64,000 bases of DNA from Gemmatimonadales bacterium (GTDB lineage: Bacteria > Krumholzibacteriota > Krumholzibacteriia > LZORAL124-64-63): positions 40,160 through 104,159 of the forward strand of contig JAHOYV010000052.1 of assembly GCA_019038745.1 (NCBI GenBank). The letters are read 5' to 3'. The notes under the pieces were generated by a model, which saw nothing but the letters and a program-made list of their open reading frames with translations, was not told the DNA's origin and did no database searches. Position 1 is the stretch's first letter; each line of letters starts with the position of its first letter. Of this stretch, positions 17,391 through 26,479 are shown one piece after another. The position numbers and the translations under genes were made by a program.

Positions 17391-17762
17391 TCAGCTGCTG
17401 GTCGCCATCCGGTCCTTCAGAAGACCTTCGACGGTTGTCACCAGCTCAGTGACGTCCGATGACTTGGTCACGTACGCATCCGCCGCCCAGGTCAGGTAAT
17501 TATCCCGGTAGCTGGAAAATGCAGTGTTCAAAACCACGGGGATGTTGTTATCACGCTCAATGATGTGTTGCAAGGCTTCAATTCCGTCCATTCCCGCCAT
17601 CCTGATATCCAGAATAACAAGATCCGGCTTCATGGTCTCGACAAATTCAAGTCCCTGGTCGGCATTGCTGGCGGTCATCGTTTCAAAGCCGGCGCGTCGC
17701 AATTCGGTTTCGTAAAGCAATCTCAGATGCGGTTCGTCGTCGACGATCAGTATTTTACTCAC
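17391..17762 (-). CDS. Single-domain response regulator (CheY-like)
   Basis: A lone receiver domain of 123 residues: acidic pair D8/D9, phosphoacceptor D52 in 'VILDIRM', and the conserved lysine in 'YVTKSSD'. There is no DNA-binding or enzymatic output domain, so it must act on a partner protein. The start is GTG with AAGGAGG six bases before it. The histidine kinase gene ends 104 bases upstream, and glgC begins 53 bases downstream. The kinase is the likely phosphodonor. Confidence 0.92.
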   Translation of the reverse strand: MSKILIVDDEPHLRLLYETELRRAGFETMTASNADQGLEFVETMKPDLVILDIRMAGMDGIEALQHIIERDNNIPVVLNTAFSSYRDNYLTWAADAYVTKSSDVTELVTTVEGLLKDRMATSS

Positions 17763-17866
17763 TTGTCGCCTCCTTGTGGGTTCGCCTCAGTACGGTTCGT
17801 TGCACGTCTCCGAAGCAATCCTTGGCCCAGAATATCCATATTTTCGAGGGCCCGCAACCTTTCTCC

Positions 17867-19663
17867 CTATTCTCCGTCCTCCCGCTTTGGTAACGGTAGA
17901 ATAAAAAAGAAATTCGCTCCGCCGGAGTCCCTGTTCCTGGCTCCCGGCACACCCCCATGGGCCTTGATTATTTGAGCACTAATGGTAAGTCCCAGACCAC
18001 TGCCCGTGGCTTTCGTGGAGAAAAACGGTGAAAAAAGTTTGTCAGCCACATCCTCAGCAAATCCCGGGCCGTTGTCCAGAACCTCGACCTTGACACCTCC
18101 CTCCAGTTGGCTTGTGCGCACCTCAATCCCGCCCCCCGGAAGGAGCATTTGCATGGCGTTGACCAGAAAGTTCTGCAGAACCTGCTGAATCTCACCCGGA
18201 TTACAGCTTACTTCAACAGATCCAGCTTGCAAGCAATAGTTTAAGCTCAATCCTTTTTGATCCAGTTCCCCCTGGAATCGTCCCATCGTCCCGGCTACCA
18301 GCTCATCCAATACCAGCATCTTCCGAGTCTGTTTGCGGGGCCGAATGAAGTCCAGCAGATCGTGGATGATCCCTTCCATTCGGCTCACCTCTTCGGTGAT
18401 TATGCGGGCGTATTCGCGATTCGGATCCTCGGTGTTCAAACTGCGCATCAGGGTGCGTGCAAATCCGCCGATGGCCACCAGTGGGTTTCGCAGTTCATGG
18501 GCCACGATGGCCGAAGTCTCGCCCATCACACTCAACCGCTCCATTCGCATCAGGCTTTCCTGATCTTCCTTTTGTTTCTGGTGGGCCTTGCCCAGGTCCT
18601 GAAGCCGCTGCTCCAGCTCGTGGTACAAGCGACTGTTCTCAATGGCAGCTGCGCTCTGATTGGCAAAGATCAGCAGGAATTCCAGATCAAGATCCGTAAT
18701 AGGCGTCCGGCTGATGGCATTGTCGGCCACGATCACCCCGAGCGGACCCTGCCGCGTGACCAGAGGCGCCACGGCGAACTCGGAACATCCCAGCCAGAAA
18801 CGAAGGGTTTCGGCCCCGGGCCAGGTCATTTCAGCAGTGAGCCGTTTGGTCCCGCGTTCGTGCATAACCTGGACCAGCAGATTATTCTCGTCACTCAGCG
18901 GAACAGTCATGTGACGTACGATCTCGTTGACCGCTACATCGGTCTGCTTGATGGAGCGATCATAGCAAGTCATCATCTGCAGCAGATCGCCGGGCTGTTC
19001 GGCCAGATCCATCCAGATCCGAGAAGCCTCGTCGGCGTTGCTCGGACCAATGGCGATCTCCCCCTGCAGGATTTCCTGCTTGTGATCGATCAGGAGCAGG
19101 AAGGCCCGGTTGAAGCGCAACCCCTGACCGGCCGTCATGCAGATCAGTACAGCCTGTAGGATCTGGTCCAAAGTCAGATCTGCCCCATGCAGGGCATCGC
19201 TGACCTGGTTCAGCAATGAGAGCTTGGCCAGACGGGCCGCCCTCAATTCGTCTTCGTGTTCCCGCAGGCGAGTATCGGTCATCATGACCATCCAGTGGGA
19301 CTGATCCTCCTGGTCCTCCTGGTCCTCCCCTCCCAACGAAATAGACCGCGTGGAAAATGAGAAGCACTGGGCCTCGACGGGAATCAGTTCACCCTGGGAA
19401 TTCCGGATTTCCAGGTTGTGGACCACTCCGGATTCGCAACTGTCCGGTTTCCATAAATCATTCCGGCCCGGCGCCGAGACCATGAAGGCCTCAAGTTGCC
19501 GCCCTACCATTTCCGCCCGAGCCATACCGAACAGAACACCAGCCCCATCACTGGCCAGAAGGATCCTCCCACCCGGGCCCACAACCAAAATGGCGGAAGG
19601 ATTCTCTTCCACTCCTTGGGACACGATTTCGGACCTGCGCAGCAAATATTCCTGTTGGTCCAA
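17867..19663 (-). CDS. PAS-GAF sensor histidine kinase
   Basis: This is a 598-residue soluble kinase with no transmembrane helix. A PAS-like domain occupies residues about 15-115 ('NPSAILVVGPGGRILLASDGAG'), a GAF domain about 160-330, and a coiled linker follows. The H box is 'AIVAHELRNPLVAIGGFARTL', and the ATPase region has 'NFLVNAMQML' (N box), 'DNGPGF' and 'GSGLGLTI'. The start is TTG after GAGG. It lies between glgA upstream and a receiver gene downstream, suggesting a two-component pair that responds to a cytoplasmic signal and may be tied to carbon storage. That link is only positional. Confidence 0.92.
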   Translation of the reverse strand: MDQQEYLLRRSEIVSQGVEENPSAILVVGPGGRILLASDGAGVLFGMARAEMVGRQLEAFMVSAPGRNDLWKPDSCESGVVHNLEIRNSQGELIPVEAQCFSFSTRSISLGGEDQEDQEDQSHWMVMMTDTRLREHEDELRAARLAKLSLLNQVSDALHGADLTLDQILQAVLICMTAGQGLRFNRAFLLLIDHKQEILQGEIAIGPSNADEASRIWMDLAEQPGDLLQMMTCYDRSIKQTDVAVNEIVRHMTVPLSDENNLLVQVMHERGTKRLTAEMTWPGAETLRFWLGCSEFAVAPLVTRQGPLGVIVADNAISRTPITDLDLEFLLIFANQSAAAIENSRLYHELEQRLQDLGKAHQKQKEDQESLMRMERLSVMGETSAIVAHELRNPLVAIGGFARTLMRSLNTEDPNREYARIITEEVSRMEGIIHDLLDFIRPRKQTRKMLVLDELVAGTMGRFQGELDQKGLSLNYCLQAGSVEVSCNPGEIQQVLQNFLVNAMQMLLPGGGIEVRTSQLEGGVKVEVLDNGPGFAEDVADKLFSPFFSTKATGSGLGLTISAQIIKAHGGVPGARNRDSGGANFFFILPLPKREDGE

Positions 19664-19704
19664 GACCCCTCGCTTTCTCCGAATAACGGCTCTGGTTCAG
19701 GGGT

Positions 19705-21168
19705 TTAGTCTCCTTCCAGAACCCGCCGGTACATCTCTTCATAACCGGTAGCGGCCATCTCCCAGCTGAAATCGGCGGCCATTCCCTTGTCCTGCAGCTT
19801 CCGCCAGGCTTCCCGGTCCGCCCAAAGATTCTCAACCCTGCGCATTACGCCCATCAGATCGGACGGCCTGGGATCATCGAATACGAAACCGTTGCCGCCT
19901 GGTTCCACGACGTCCAACACCGTATCAGCCAAACCTCCGGTCTTCCTGACCACCGGCACCGTGCCGTACTTCAAGGCATACATTTGGGAAAGCCCGCAGG
20001 GCTCAAAGAGGCTGGGCATCAGGAAAACATCGCTGCCGGCGTAGATCAAGTGGGCAAGTTTCTCGGAAAATTCCCCGGTGAAGGAGATCTGGTTGGGGTG
20101 CTTTTTCGCCATTTTCGCCAAAGCCTTATGCAGTTTCGGTTCCCCGGTCCCCAGAAAAGCGAAAGCGAACCCGTCTGCGGCCAAACGTTCCAGCAAGGAC
20201 AAAAGGAGATTCAGTCCCTTCTGATGAGCAAGGCGGCCCACGAAACCGCACAAAGGCTTGTCCTTCGCCGCGGAAAGCCCAAGCATCTTCAACAATTTCC
20301 GGCGGCACACCAATTTGCCGTCCAGGTTGCCCGGCCCAAACCTGGCCGGCAGGATGTCGTCCCTCGCCGGATCCCAGGTTTCGTAATCGCCTCCATTGAG
20401 AATCCCTAGGTAATCGTCTCCCCGGCTGGCCAGAACACCCTCCAAACCCACCCCGAACTTCTTGTCGACCAGGGTTTCCTCCGCGTAGGTCGGACTCACT
20501 GTGTTGACCATGTCGGCGGACAGGATTCCGGCCTTCATGAGATTCAACTGGCCGTGGAATTCCAGTAATCCGGGAAAAGCAGCCATTGAACGCGGCATTC
20601 CCAGGGTCTCGATGGACTTAAGCGGATGAATTTCCTGATGAGCCAGGTTGTGAATGGTCAGAATGGAGGCCGCGGGTCCCGGCAGGTCCCGGCCGGTATA
20701 CCAATGGCGACGAAACAGGATGGCAGGAGCAGCTTCCGCGTCGTGGCAGTGCAGAATGTCGACCGGCCAGCCCAGCAGGGAGGGTAACATAAGGGCAGCC
20801 TGGGCGTGCAGGACGGACCTATCCAAGGCATCGGAAAATGCAGAGCCCTTCCCGTCAAGATAGATGCCCTGCCGGCCAAAGAGCTCCTCGCACTCCACCA
20901 GATATATCTTCACCGCCGATGAGGAGGACCCGCGCACGTGGAAACGAAAATCGTGCACTTGTTGGCCGACCCGAGTTTGTAAAACAGGCAGTTTTTTCAG
21001 GGGGCGGATCTTATCTTGAGTACGGGAAAGATCCCCGTACAAAGGCAACACGACCCGCACATCGTGGCCCCGGGCAGCCAGGGCCCGGGACAACGAGGCC
21101 GTGACATCGGCCAACCCGCCGACCTTGGCAAAGGGCGACATCTCACCACTGACCATCATGATCCGCAA
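19705..21168 (-). CDS. glgA: Glycogen synthase (ADP-glucose)
   Basis: GT5-family enzyme adding glucose from ADP-glucose to alpha-1,4-glucan. The substrate-binding 'PFAKVGGLADV' is at the N terminus, 'FVGRLAHQKGLNLLL' opens the second Rossmann domain, and 'PSLFEPCGLSQMYALKYGTVPVVRKTGGLADTV' carries the C-terminal active-site region. I chose TTG at 21168 (487 residues): AGGAGG lies six bases before it and the family similarity starts here. The frame is open 53 codons further into galT without similarity. It starts one base after the galT stop. Confidence 0.94.
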   Translation of the reverse strand: MRIMMVSGEMSPFAKVGGLADVTASLSRALAARGHDVRVVLPLYGDLSRTQDKIRPLKKLPVLQTRVGQQVHDFRFHVRGSSSSAVKIYLVECEELFGRQGIYLDGKGSAFSDALDRSVLHAQAALMLPSLLGWPVDILHCHDAEAAPAILFRRHWYTGRDLPGPAASILTIHNLAHQEIHPLKSIETLGMPRSMAAFPGLLEFHGQLNLMKAGILSADMVNTVSPTYAEETLVDKKFGVGLEGVLASRGDDYLGILNGGDYETWDPARDDILPARFGPGNLDGKLVCRRKLLKMLGLSAAKDKPLCGFVGRLAHQKGLNLLLSLLERLAADGFAFAFLGTGEPKLHKALAKMAKKHPNQISFTGEFSEKLAHLIYAGSDVFLMPSLFEPCGLSQMYALKYGTVPVVRKTGGLADTVLDVVEPGGNGFVFDDPRPSDLMGVMRRVENLWADREAWRKLQDKGMAADFSWEMAATGYEEMYRRVLEGD

Positions 21169-21169
21169 A

Positions 21170-22231
21170 TCAACCCTCCTGTTCCCGCAGCCTGCCGGCC
21201 GCTTCTTCGGGAAGCACTGAATTGATGGCAAAGCCGGACCCCGCCTCGAACCCGGCCAGGCGGGACAAACGCGGACACACTTCGACGTGCCAATGGAAAC
21301 CGTCCACTGCCTCAGTCCCCTCTGCAAAATACGCCTTCGGCAACTCGTTTTCCAGGGGAGCTCCCTGGATGATGAGATTCAAGGGCGGGTCACCATGCAG
21401 TACATCCAGTCGGCCCAGCACTTTGCCCAAAAGACGGGCCAGTTCGTGCAACTCCATCGAAGTCGCCTCCATGATGCTTCCCTGGTGGCGGCGGGGAACA
21501 AGCATCATCTCCCAGGGGAAACGGCTGGCCCAGGGGGCGAAAGCGGTCCAGTTCTCGTTTTCGTCGATTATCCGAATCCCCTTTTTTCTTTCTGCCGCGA
21601 GCAGATCGCACAGCAGACACCGACCTTCCTGTCGCCGATACACTTCCATTCGGTCAAGCTTCTCCTGAACCGCCAACGGCACCATGGGCATGGCCAGGAT
21701 CTGCAAATGCGGATGAGACAGCGTCGCGCCCGCCTCGGCCCCGTGGTTGACGAACTGTAAAATACAGCGGTGCTTCGGATCCTTGGCCAACGTGGCGAAG
21801 CGTTCCTGCAATACCTGCAGCAATTCGGTCAGGTCCTCCAGGGAGAGGGTGCCCAAACCCGCGTTATGATCCGGGGAATAGGCAATGATTTCGTGGGCTC
21901 CGACTCCTGGCTCCTGGACAAACAACTCGCTGGAAGGGACTTCCTCATCCGGATCGTGCAATGAAGGGCCGGAACCCTCCGGGGTCAGAGCGGGATACAG
22001 ATTGGGAAAGACCCGCAAGCGCCAACCGGCGGTGTTCGGGGATGAATTTTTCTGACGGCCGACAGCGAGAATTTCCCTGGTGGTCCGAGCCTCTTGACCT
22101 AGGCAGAAGGGGCAGTCCGCCGGATCACCCCCCTTTTCCCGACGAAGGGGATACTCGTTGGGACGACCACGGCGACCGGCGGCCATGATCACCCAGCGAC
22201 CGGTAAGGGGATCCTGCCTGAGATGGGACAT
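21170..22231 (-). CDS. galT: Galactose-1-phosphate uridylyltransferase
   Basis: It exchanges galactose-1-phosphate and UDP-glucose (Leloir pathway); relatives act on ADP-glucose or sulfate. The N-terminal 'DPLTGRWVIMA' and zinc-type 'CPFCLGQE', and the HIT active site 'SHPHLQI', are present. The start at ATG 22231 gives 353 residues. It is supported by a promoter-like pair (TTGTCA, 17 bases, TATGGT) at 22287-22315, which overlaps the longer open frame and would exclude it. Followed one base later by glgA, so galactose and glycogen synthesis share a transcript. Confidence 0.9.
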   Translation of the reverse strand: MSHLRQDPLTGRWVIMAAGRRGRPNEYPLRREKGGDPADCPFCLGQEARTTREILAVGRQKNSSPNTAGWRLRVFPNLYPALTPEGSGPSLHDPDEEVPSSELFVQEPGVGAHEIIAYSPDHNAGLGTLSLEDLTELLQVLQERFATLAKDPKHRCILQFVNHGAEAGATLSHPHLQILAMPMVPLAVQEKLDRMEVYRRQEGRCLLCDLLAAERKKGIRIIDENENWTAFAPWASRFPWEMMLVPRRHQGSIMEATSMELHELARLLGKVLGRLDVLHGDPPLNLIIQGAPLENELPKAYFAEGTEAVDGFHWHVEVCPRLSRLAGFEAGSGFAINSVLPEEAAGRLREQEG

Positions 22232-22286
22232 ACGGTGTCGGTGTCTCTTCCATTGGAATCGGTTATTTTGCCGTCCGAGCGGAATC

Positions 22287-22315
22287 ACCATACGCAGCAG
22301 CCTGCAAAATGACAA
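22287..22315 (-). promoter_or_regulatory. Candidate sigma70-type promoter of galT-glgA
   Basis: On the minus strand, TTGTCA (22315-22310) and TATGGT (22292-22287) are separated by 17 bases. This places a transcript start about 45-50 bases before the galT ATG at 22231. Matches are 5/6 and 4/6 to the consensus hexamers. Confidence 0.5.
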
Positions 22316-22479
22316 TGTCCGGGGTAGAATTTTTTACTCGAATATTTTTTTCAACAGAGTGGAACCTTATTCGATCGACTGCGTAAAACTTCTTGTGACC
22401 GGATAAAAAAACAACCGCTTTCCCCCTTAGCGGCTCCTCCATCCGGTACAGGCGAGCACAAGACCGAGCATAGCGAGCG

Positions 22480-22516
22480 ATGAAAACGGGCCCCAAGGCG
22501 AAGGGCCCGTTTTCAT
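22480..22516. terminator. Bidirectional intrinsic terminator, 14-bp perfect stem
   Basis: The arms ATGAAAACGGGCCC (22480-22493) and GGGCCCGTTTTCAT (22503-22516) are perfectly complementary with a 9-base loop and an A tract/T tract inside the stem. It lies 40 bases after the polysaccharide deacetylase stop on the minus strand. The remainder of the 22232-22555 gap holds only this element and the galT promoter; a 104-codon open frame there has no features of a gene. Confidence 0.85.
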
Positions 22517-22555
22517 TGCCTGATTCAGTCGTTGCCCGGGAAAAATCGCCCCCGG

Positions 22556-23440
22556 TTATTCTGCATGGCCGGGCCAAACAGGCAAGTTGCCCAACTTACG
22601 CAATTGATCCGCATACTGACCCAAGGTCAGGAATTCACCCTCGGACAGCACTGCTTCCAGCTTGCGGGGCATCGTGGCCTGTCCCCCCTGGCTGCGCAGA
22701 CTGGTCGTCTTGCCCACAGCGGATTGGGGTCGGAAATCATCCAATTCCCAGGGATGAGCGTAGACGATGCAGGGAATACCCTGCCGGCGGGCCCCCGAGC
22801 GCAGGACACTGAAAGCCGGCTGCGGCAGCCAGCGCAGATAACCGCCGCCGGAAAAAGGAATGTTCAAACCCAGGAACCGCCAGGTGGGCATGGGAATCCC
22901 GATCAGGGAATCACGTTGGTCATCCAGCTTGAACGCGTGCCGAGGAGAATCCGGTTGGCCGTAACGGGGGTGATGCACGGGGAAAATCGAGCAGTCGTAC
23001 TGGAATCCCAGATCCTGAAGAATCTCCAGGTACCGGTGCACCGGTGGAGTGATGCTGAAACTGGGAGCACGGTAGCCGAGCACTTCAGTCGTGCCCGCTG
23101 CCGCCAGGGTATCGAGAGCCTGCTCAGTATCGGCCTTGAATTCGTCAGGAGTCATCTCGTAGACGACCGGATGGGAATAACTGTGGCAGCCGATCTCATG
23201 ACCTCGGCGAACCGTTTCCCGGATCAGATCCGGATGGCGCCGGGCAGTCCAGCCCAAAACGAAGAAGGTGGCCTTGACCTGATATCGGTCGAGCAGGTCA
23301 AAACAGATCTGCATCCCCTTTTCCACTCTTGATTCCCGGGTATCCCAATCCTCCGGCCGCACAGCCTCAAGATAGTTGTGACCGTGGAACCACTCCTCCA
23401 CATCGATAGTGATAATGTCTGGGGAAGCATTCATGTTCAT
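22556..23440 (-). CDS. Polysaccharide deacetylase, XrtA/PEP-CTERM-associated type (DUF3473)
   Basis: A NodB-fold carbohydrate esterase of about 294 residues. 'IITIDVEEWFHGHN' supplies the catalytic Asp and a metal residue, 'EIGCHSYSHPVV' the metal histidines, 'LGYRAPSFSI' motif 3, and 'YAHPWELDDFRP' the C-terminal DUF3473 signature. This subfamily occurs in exosortase/PEP-CTERM exopolysaccharide loci, so an exosortase locus elsewhere in the genome is likely (inference). The ATG at 23440 follows the methyltransferase stop by 4 bases. A strong bidirectional terminator follows the gene. Confidence 0.88.
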   Translation of the reverse strand: MNMNASPDIITIDVEEWFHGHNYLEAVRPEDWDTRESRVEKGMQICFDLLDRYQVKATFFVLGWTARRHPDLIRETVRRGHEIGCHSYSHPVVYEMTPDEFKADTEQALDTLAAAGTTEVLGYRAPSFSITPPVHRYLEILQDLGFQYDCSIFPVHHPRYGQPDSPRHAFKLDDQRDSLIGIPMPTWRFLGLNIPFSGGGYLRWLPQPAFSVLRSGARRQGIPCIVYAHPWELDDFRPQSAVGKTTSLRSQGGQATMPRKLEAVLSEGEFLTLGQYADQLRKLGNLPVWPGHAE

Positions 23441-23444
23441 AATC

Positions 23445-24107
23445 TCATTTCGGAATCTCATGCCGGATAGGGAGCACCATCCCCACCACGGCAAACTGCA
23501 GGTACTTCATGTCCTGCCAACGGCCGAGGGTCAACAGGTTGACGATTTTGAATTTTATTGAACCCGTGGGATTGATCCCGGTCATGCTTTCGATTTCGAA
23601 CCCGCACTCGGCGAACATACTCTCGATACTGGAGCGGGTGAAAAATCTCAGATGGGTTCGGTCCAGGATTCCCTCGTCGGTGTATTCCCAGCGACCGTGG
23701 AGCACGAGGTCCAGAACGTTGAAAAAATATCTGACGTTGGGAATGGAAGCCACGATCCTTCCGCCGGGCCGTACCAAGGGAATAATCGCCCTGAGCATTG
23801 TGTCCGGATGGGCAACGTGCTCCAGCACATCATTACACACGATACAATCGAAATGACCCTTCGGCAGATCCGGTAGGATTTTGGCAGCATCTCCCACATG
23901 GACATGATCCAGGATTTTCGCCGCGCGCCGGGCCGCATCGGGATCCATTTCCACACCCCACAGCTCCAGATCGGGATTCCGCTCCTGGCGAAGAGAAGCC
24001 GCAAAAGTTCCGGACCCGCAACCAATGTCCAGAACCGTGCCGGCGGCAGCAGGCACATGGGCTATCATTTCCCGGCGGGGGTGTCCGTAATATTCGGATT
24101 CCTTCAC
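23445..24107 (-). CDS. Class I SAM-dependent methyltransferase
   Basis: The 220-residue protein carries the SAM-binding motif I 'VLDIGCGSGTFAASL', an acidic loop 'WGVEMDPDAARRA', and 'CNDVLEHVAHPDTML', as in UbiG/UbiE-like and sugar methyltransferases. A C-terminal 'RTHLRFFTRSSIESMF' stretch is common in methyltransferases of polysaccharide gene clusters. The gene is 4 bases from the deacetylase gene, so both are probably one unit acting on a surface glycan. The acceptor is unknown. Confidence 0.88.
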   Translation of the reverse strand: MKESEYYGHPRREMIAHVPAAAGTVLDIGCGSGTFAASLRQERNPDLELWGVEMDPDAARRAAKILDHVHVGDAAKILPDLPKGHFDCIVCNDVLEHVAHPDTMLRAIIPLVRPGGRIVASIPNVRYFFNVLDLVLHGRWEYTDEGILDRTHLRFFTRSSIESMFAECGFEIESMTGINPTGSIKFKIVNLLTLGRWQDMKYLQFAVVGMVLPIRHEIPK

Positions 24108-24132
24108 AAATTCCTCCCCAGCGCGGGGCTGA

Positions 24133-26232
24133 TCAGACCTGGTCCGGGATAACAGGAAAGGCCCGCGGGTTTACTTCCCGCATCAACCGTTCCAGATCCT
24201 TCACTTCCCCCACTATGATCAGTCGGTCTTGTTCGGTCAACGCCATATCCGGCTGGGGCATTTCGTTTACCATCCCGCCCAGGCCGGTGCGACGCTTGAC
24301 TGCCAACACCGAAATATTGAATTGTTGCCGCAGAGAAAGATCCCTCAGACTCGACCCCACCCACTGCACCGGCGGAGTGAACAGCTGCACTTTATAGCGT
24401 TCCGGAAGCTCAACACAATCATGCATCCGGGCCTCGCCCGTAATCAGGTTTATCCCCATGTCCTGGTGATGAAGTACTTCCCGGTTGTAGACCTCGAAGA
24501 TGTCCCGCCGGGTTATCAGACCGACCAGGGCGTTATTGTCCGGACTGTACAACACCGGAAGGTCCGGGCTGTCGTGGTGACCCAGTTGGAGCAGACAATC
24601 CTCCAGGTTGTCCAGCCGGTGGATCACCTGTTCAACCGGTGACAGAACATCCGCCGCGATCAAAACCCGGCCCAGATCTTCCTCGTGGAGAAAATCCTTC
24701 ACATCATGAATGGATATCTTCCCGGCCAGGCAACCCTTGTCATCCACGACGTAGTAGTGCTCTTCCTCGTTGCTCAGAAACAGCTTAAGGATCTTGTCGA
24801 ACCCGTAATCCAGCGGGATGGAAACAGGATTGACCTCCATCACATCCTGCACGTGGAAGTTACGCAGCACGGCGCTCTCGCGGCCGAATTCAAGCTTTTT
24901 ACCTGCACGCGTAAATTTCAGGGTAAAGATCGAATCACTCATGAGGGAGCGGTAAACCAGGGCCGCCCCGATGCTGGCGATCATCAAGGGCAGGATCACC
25001 CGGTACTCGCCGGTCATTTCGAAGAGAATGAGAATAGCCGTCAAGGGCCCACCCGTGGTCGCCCCGACCATGGCTGCCATGCCGACCATGGCAAAGGCAC
25101 CCACCACTCCGTGGCTGCCGGGAATCGCCTGGGCCACCAGGGCACCGAAGGCGCCTCCCAACATCCCACCGAGGAACAGGGCAGGGGCGAAGATCCCTCC
25201 GGAAAAGCCTGACCCCAGAGTCAGGTTTACGGCCAGCAGTTTTACCACCACCAGCAGGGCCATCAACTGCCAAACCATATTGCCGTTCAGGGCATCGACC
25301 ATAGAGGAATAACCCACCCCGTAAACCTGGGGAAAGCGAATGAACAATACACCAAGCAGGAGACCGCCCAGGGCAGGCTTCAACCAGGCCGGTACACCAA
25401 GCCTTTCGAACGCATCTTCGGTGGCGTAAAGGGTGCGCACGTAACCGACAGCCACCACACCCACGAACAAGCCGAGCAACAGGTACAAGGGCAATTCATG
25501 GTAGCCGTGCATGGTGAAGCCGGGGACAGGGAAGGCCGGTGTATCACCCAAAAACTCATGACTCACCGCTGTTGCCACCACGCTGGCCACGATTATCGGA
25601 CTGAAAGTCACCACGGCGAAATCCCGCATCAGGATCTCGAGAGCGAAAAAAGCCCCGGCAATAGGCGCATTGAAGGTAGCCGCGATACCGGCTGCCGCCC
25701 CGCAGCCGATCAGGGTTCGCAATCGTTGCGGCGAGAAGCGAAGCCATTGACCAATTGTGCTGCCCATTGCCGCCCCGATTTGAACGATCGGACCTTCCCT
25801 TCCTACCGAGCCGCCGAAGGCAATCGTGATCGCGCTGGCAACGATCTTTACCGCCGCGACTATTGGCCGAATCACCCCTTTCCGGAAAACGATGGCCCCC
25901 AGCACTTCGGGGACACCGTGACCCTTGGCCTCGCGAGCCCCGAAATGAACCAGCGGACCAACGACCAGGCCGGCCACGACAGGCAGGGCAACCTTCTTCC
26001 ACCAGGGTAGAGCGGCCAAAAGAGCAACAGTGTCTTCGCCATGACCGATGGCAAAACCCTGGAAAAAATCCACCAGAAAACGGAAGATAATCGCGCCGAA
26101 GCCGCCTACGAGGCCCACGAAAGCAGCCACAACCACCATAATAGTGGTCTCATCGGGCGAGAACCGCTCAATGACCCTGAACAGGGTGCGACGAACGCGG
26201 CTGTAGCCTTGGTTTCGGGCCCGGGATGACAT
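24133..26232 (-). CDS. ClC-family chloride channel/antiporter with CBS pair and TrkA-C domain
   Basis: The N-terminal 450 residues are a ClC membrane domain. Present are 'GHGVPEV' (anion site, His in place of the usual Ser), 'GREGPIVQIG' with the gating glutamate, and 'GGIFAPALFLGG'. A CBS pair follows (from 'VQDVMEVNPVSI'; second unit 'VLSPVEQVIHRL'), then a TrkA-C-like domain near the end ('GSSLRDLSLRQQFNISVLAV ... RLIIVGEV'). This CBS plus RCK-C tail suggests nucleotide-gated Cl-/H+ exchange. The ATG at 26232 has GGAG seven bases before it. It ends 25 bases before the start of the methyltransferase gene. Confidence 0.92.
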   Translation of the reverse strand: MSSRARNQGYSRVRRTLFRVIERFSPDETTIMVVVAAFVGLVGGFGAIIFRFLVDFFQGFAIGHGEDTVALLAALPWWKKVALPVVAGLVVGPLVHFGAREAKGHGVPEVLGAIVFRKGVIRPIVAAVKIVASAITIAFGGSVGREGPIVQIGAAMGSTIGQWLRFSPQRLRTLIGCGAAAGIAATFNAPIAGAFFALEILMRDFAVVTFSPIIVASVVATAVSHEFLGDTPAFPVPGFTMHGYHELPLYLLLGLFVGVVAVGYVRTLYATEDAFERLGVPAWLKPALGGLLLGVLFIRFPQVYGVGYSSMVDALNGNMVWQLMALLVVVKLLAVNLTLGSGFSGGIFAPALFLGGMLGGAFGALVAQAIPGSHGVVGAFAMVGMAAMVGATTGGPLTAILILFEMTGEYRVILPLMIASIGAALVYRSLMSDSIFTLKFTRAGKKLEFGRESAVLRNFHVQDVMEVNPVSIPLDYGFDKILKLFLSNEEEHYYVVDDKGCLAGKISIHDVKDFLHEEDLGRVLIAADVLSPVEQVIHRLDNLEDCLLQLGHHDSPDLPVLYSPDNNALVGLITRRDIFEVYNREVLHHQDMGINLITGEARMHDCVELPERYKVQLFTPPVQWVGSSLRDLSLRQQFNISVLAVKRRTGLGGMVNEMPQPDMALTEQDRLIIVGEVKDLERLMREVNPRAFPVIPDQV

Positions 26233-26479
26233 GCGAAAACTCCATACGATATTTGGATGGCTCCGGACGATATCCGCAAAGGAGAACGGTCCCCACCGAC
26301 CGGTTGACAACAAAACTGGCTCAATCCCCATTCAGCGTCAAGATCCTCCCGGCAAATGAATCCAACTCCCGGCTCAACCTGGAATAGACGAAACGACTCG
26401 GGACCGATACAGTTCATCTGTCTCCAATTTTTTGAGGCCAGCTGGAAAAACGGCCGCTCCCTTGACGAAAACGGAAATC

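Noticed and set aside
22263..22577. 104-codon minus-strand frame between galT and the deacetylase gene
   Set aside because: Overlaps the strong bidirectional terminator and the galT promoter; no recognisable protein.
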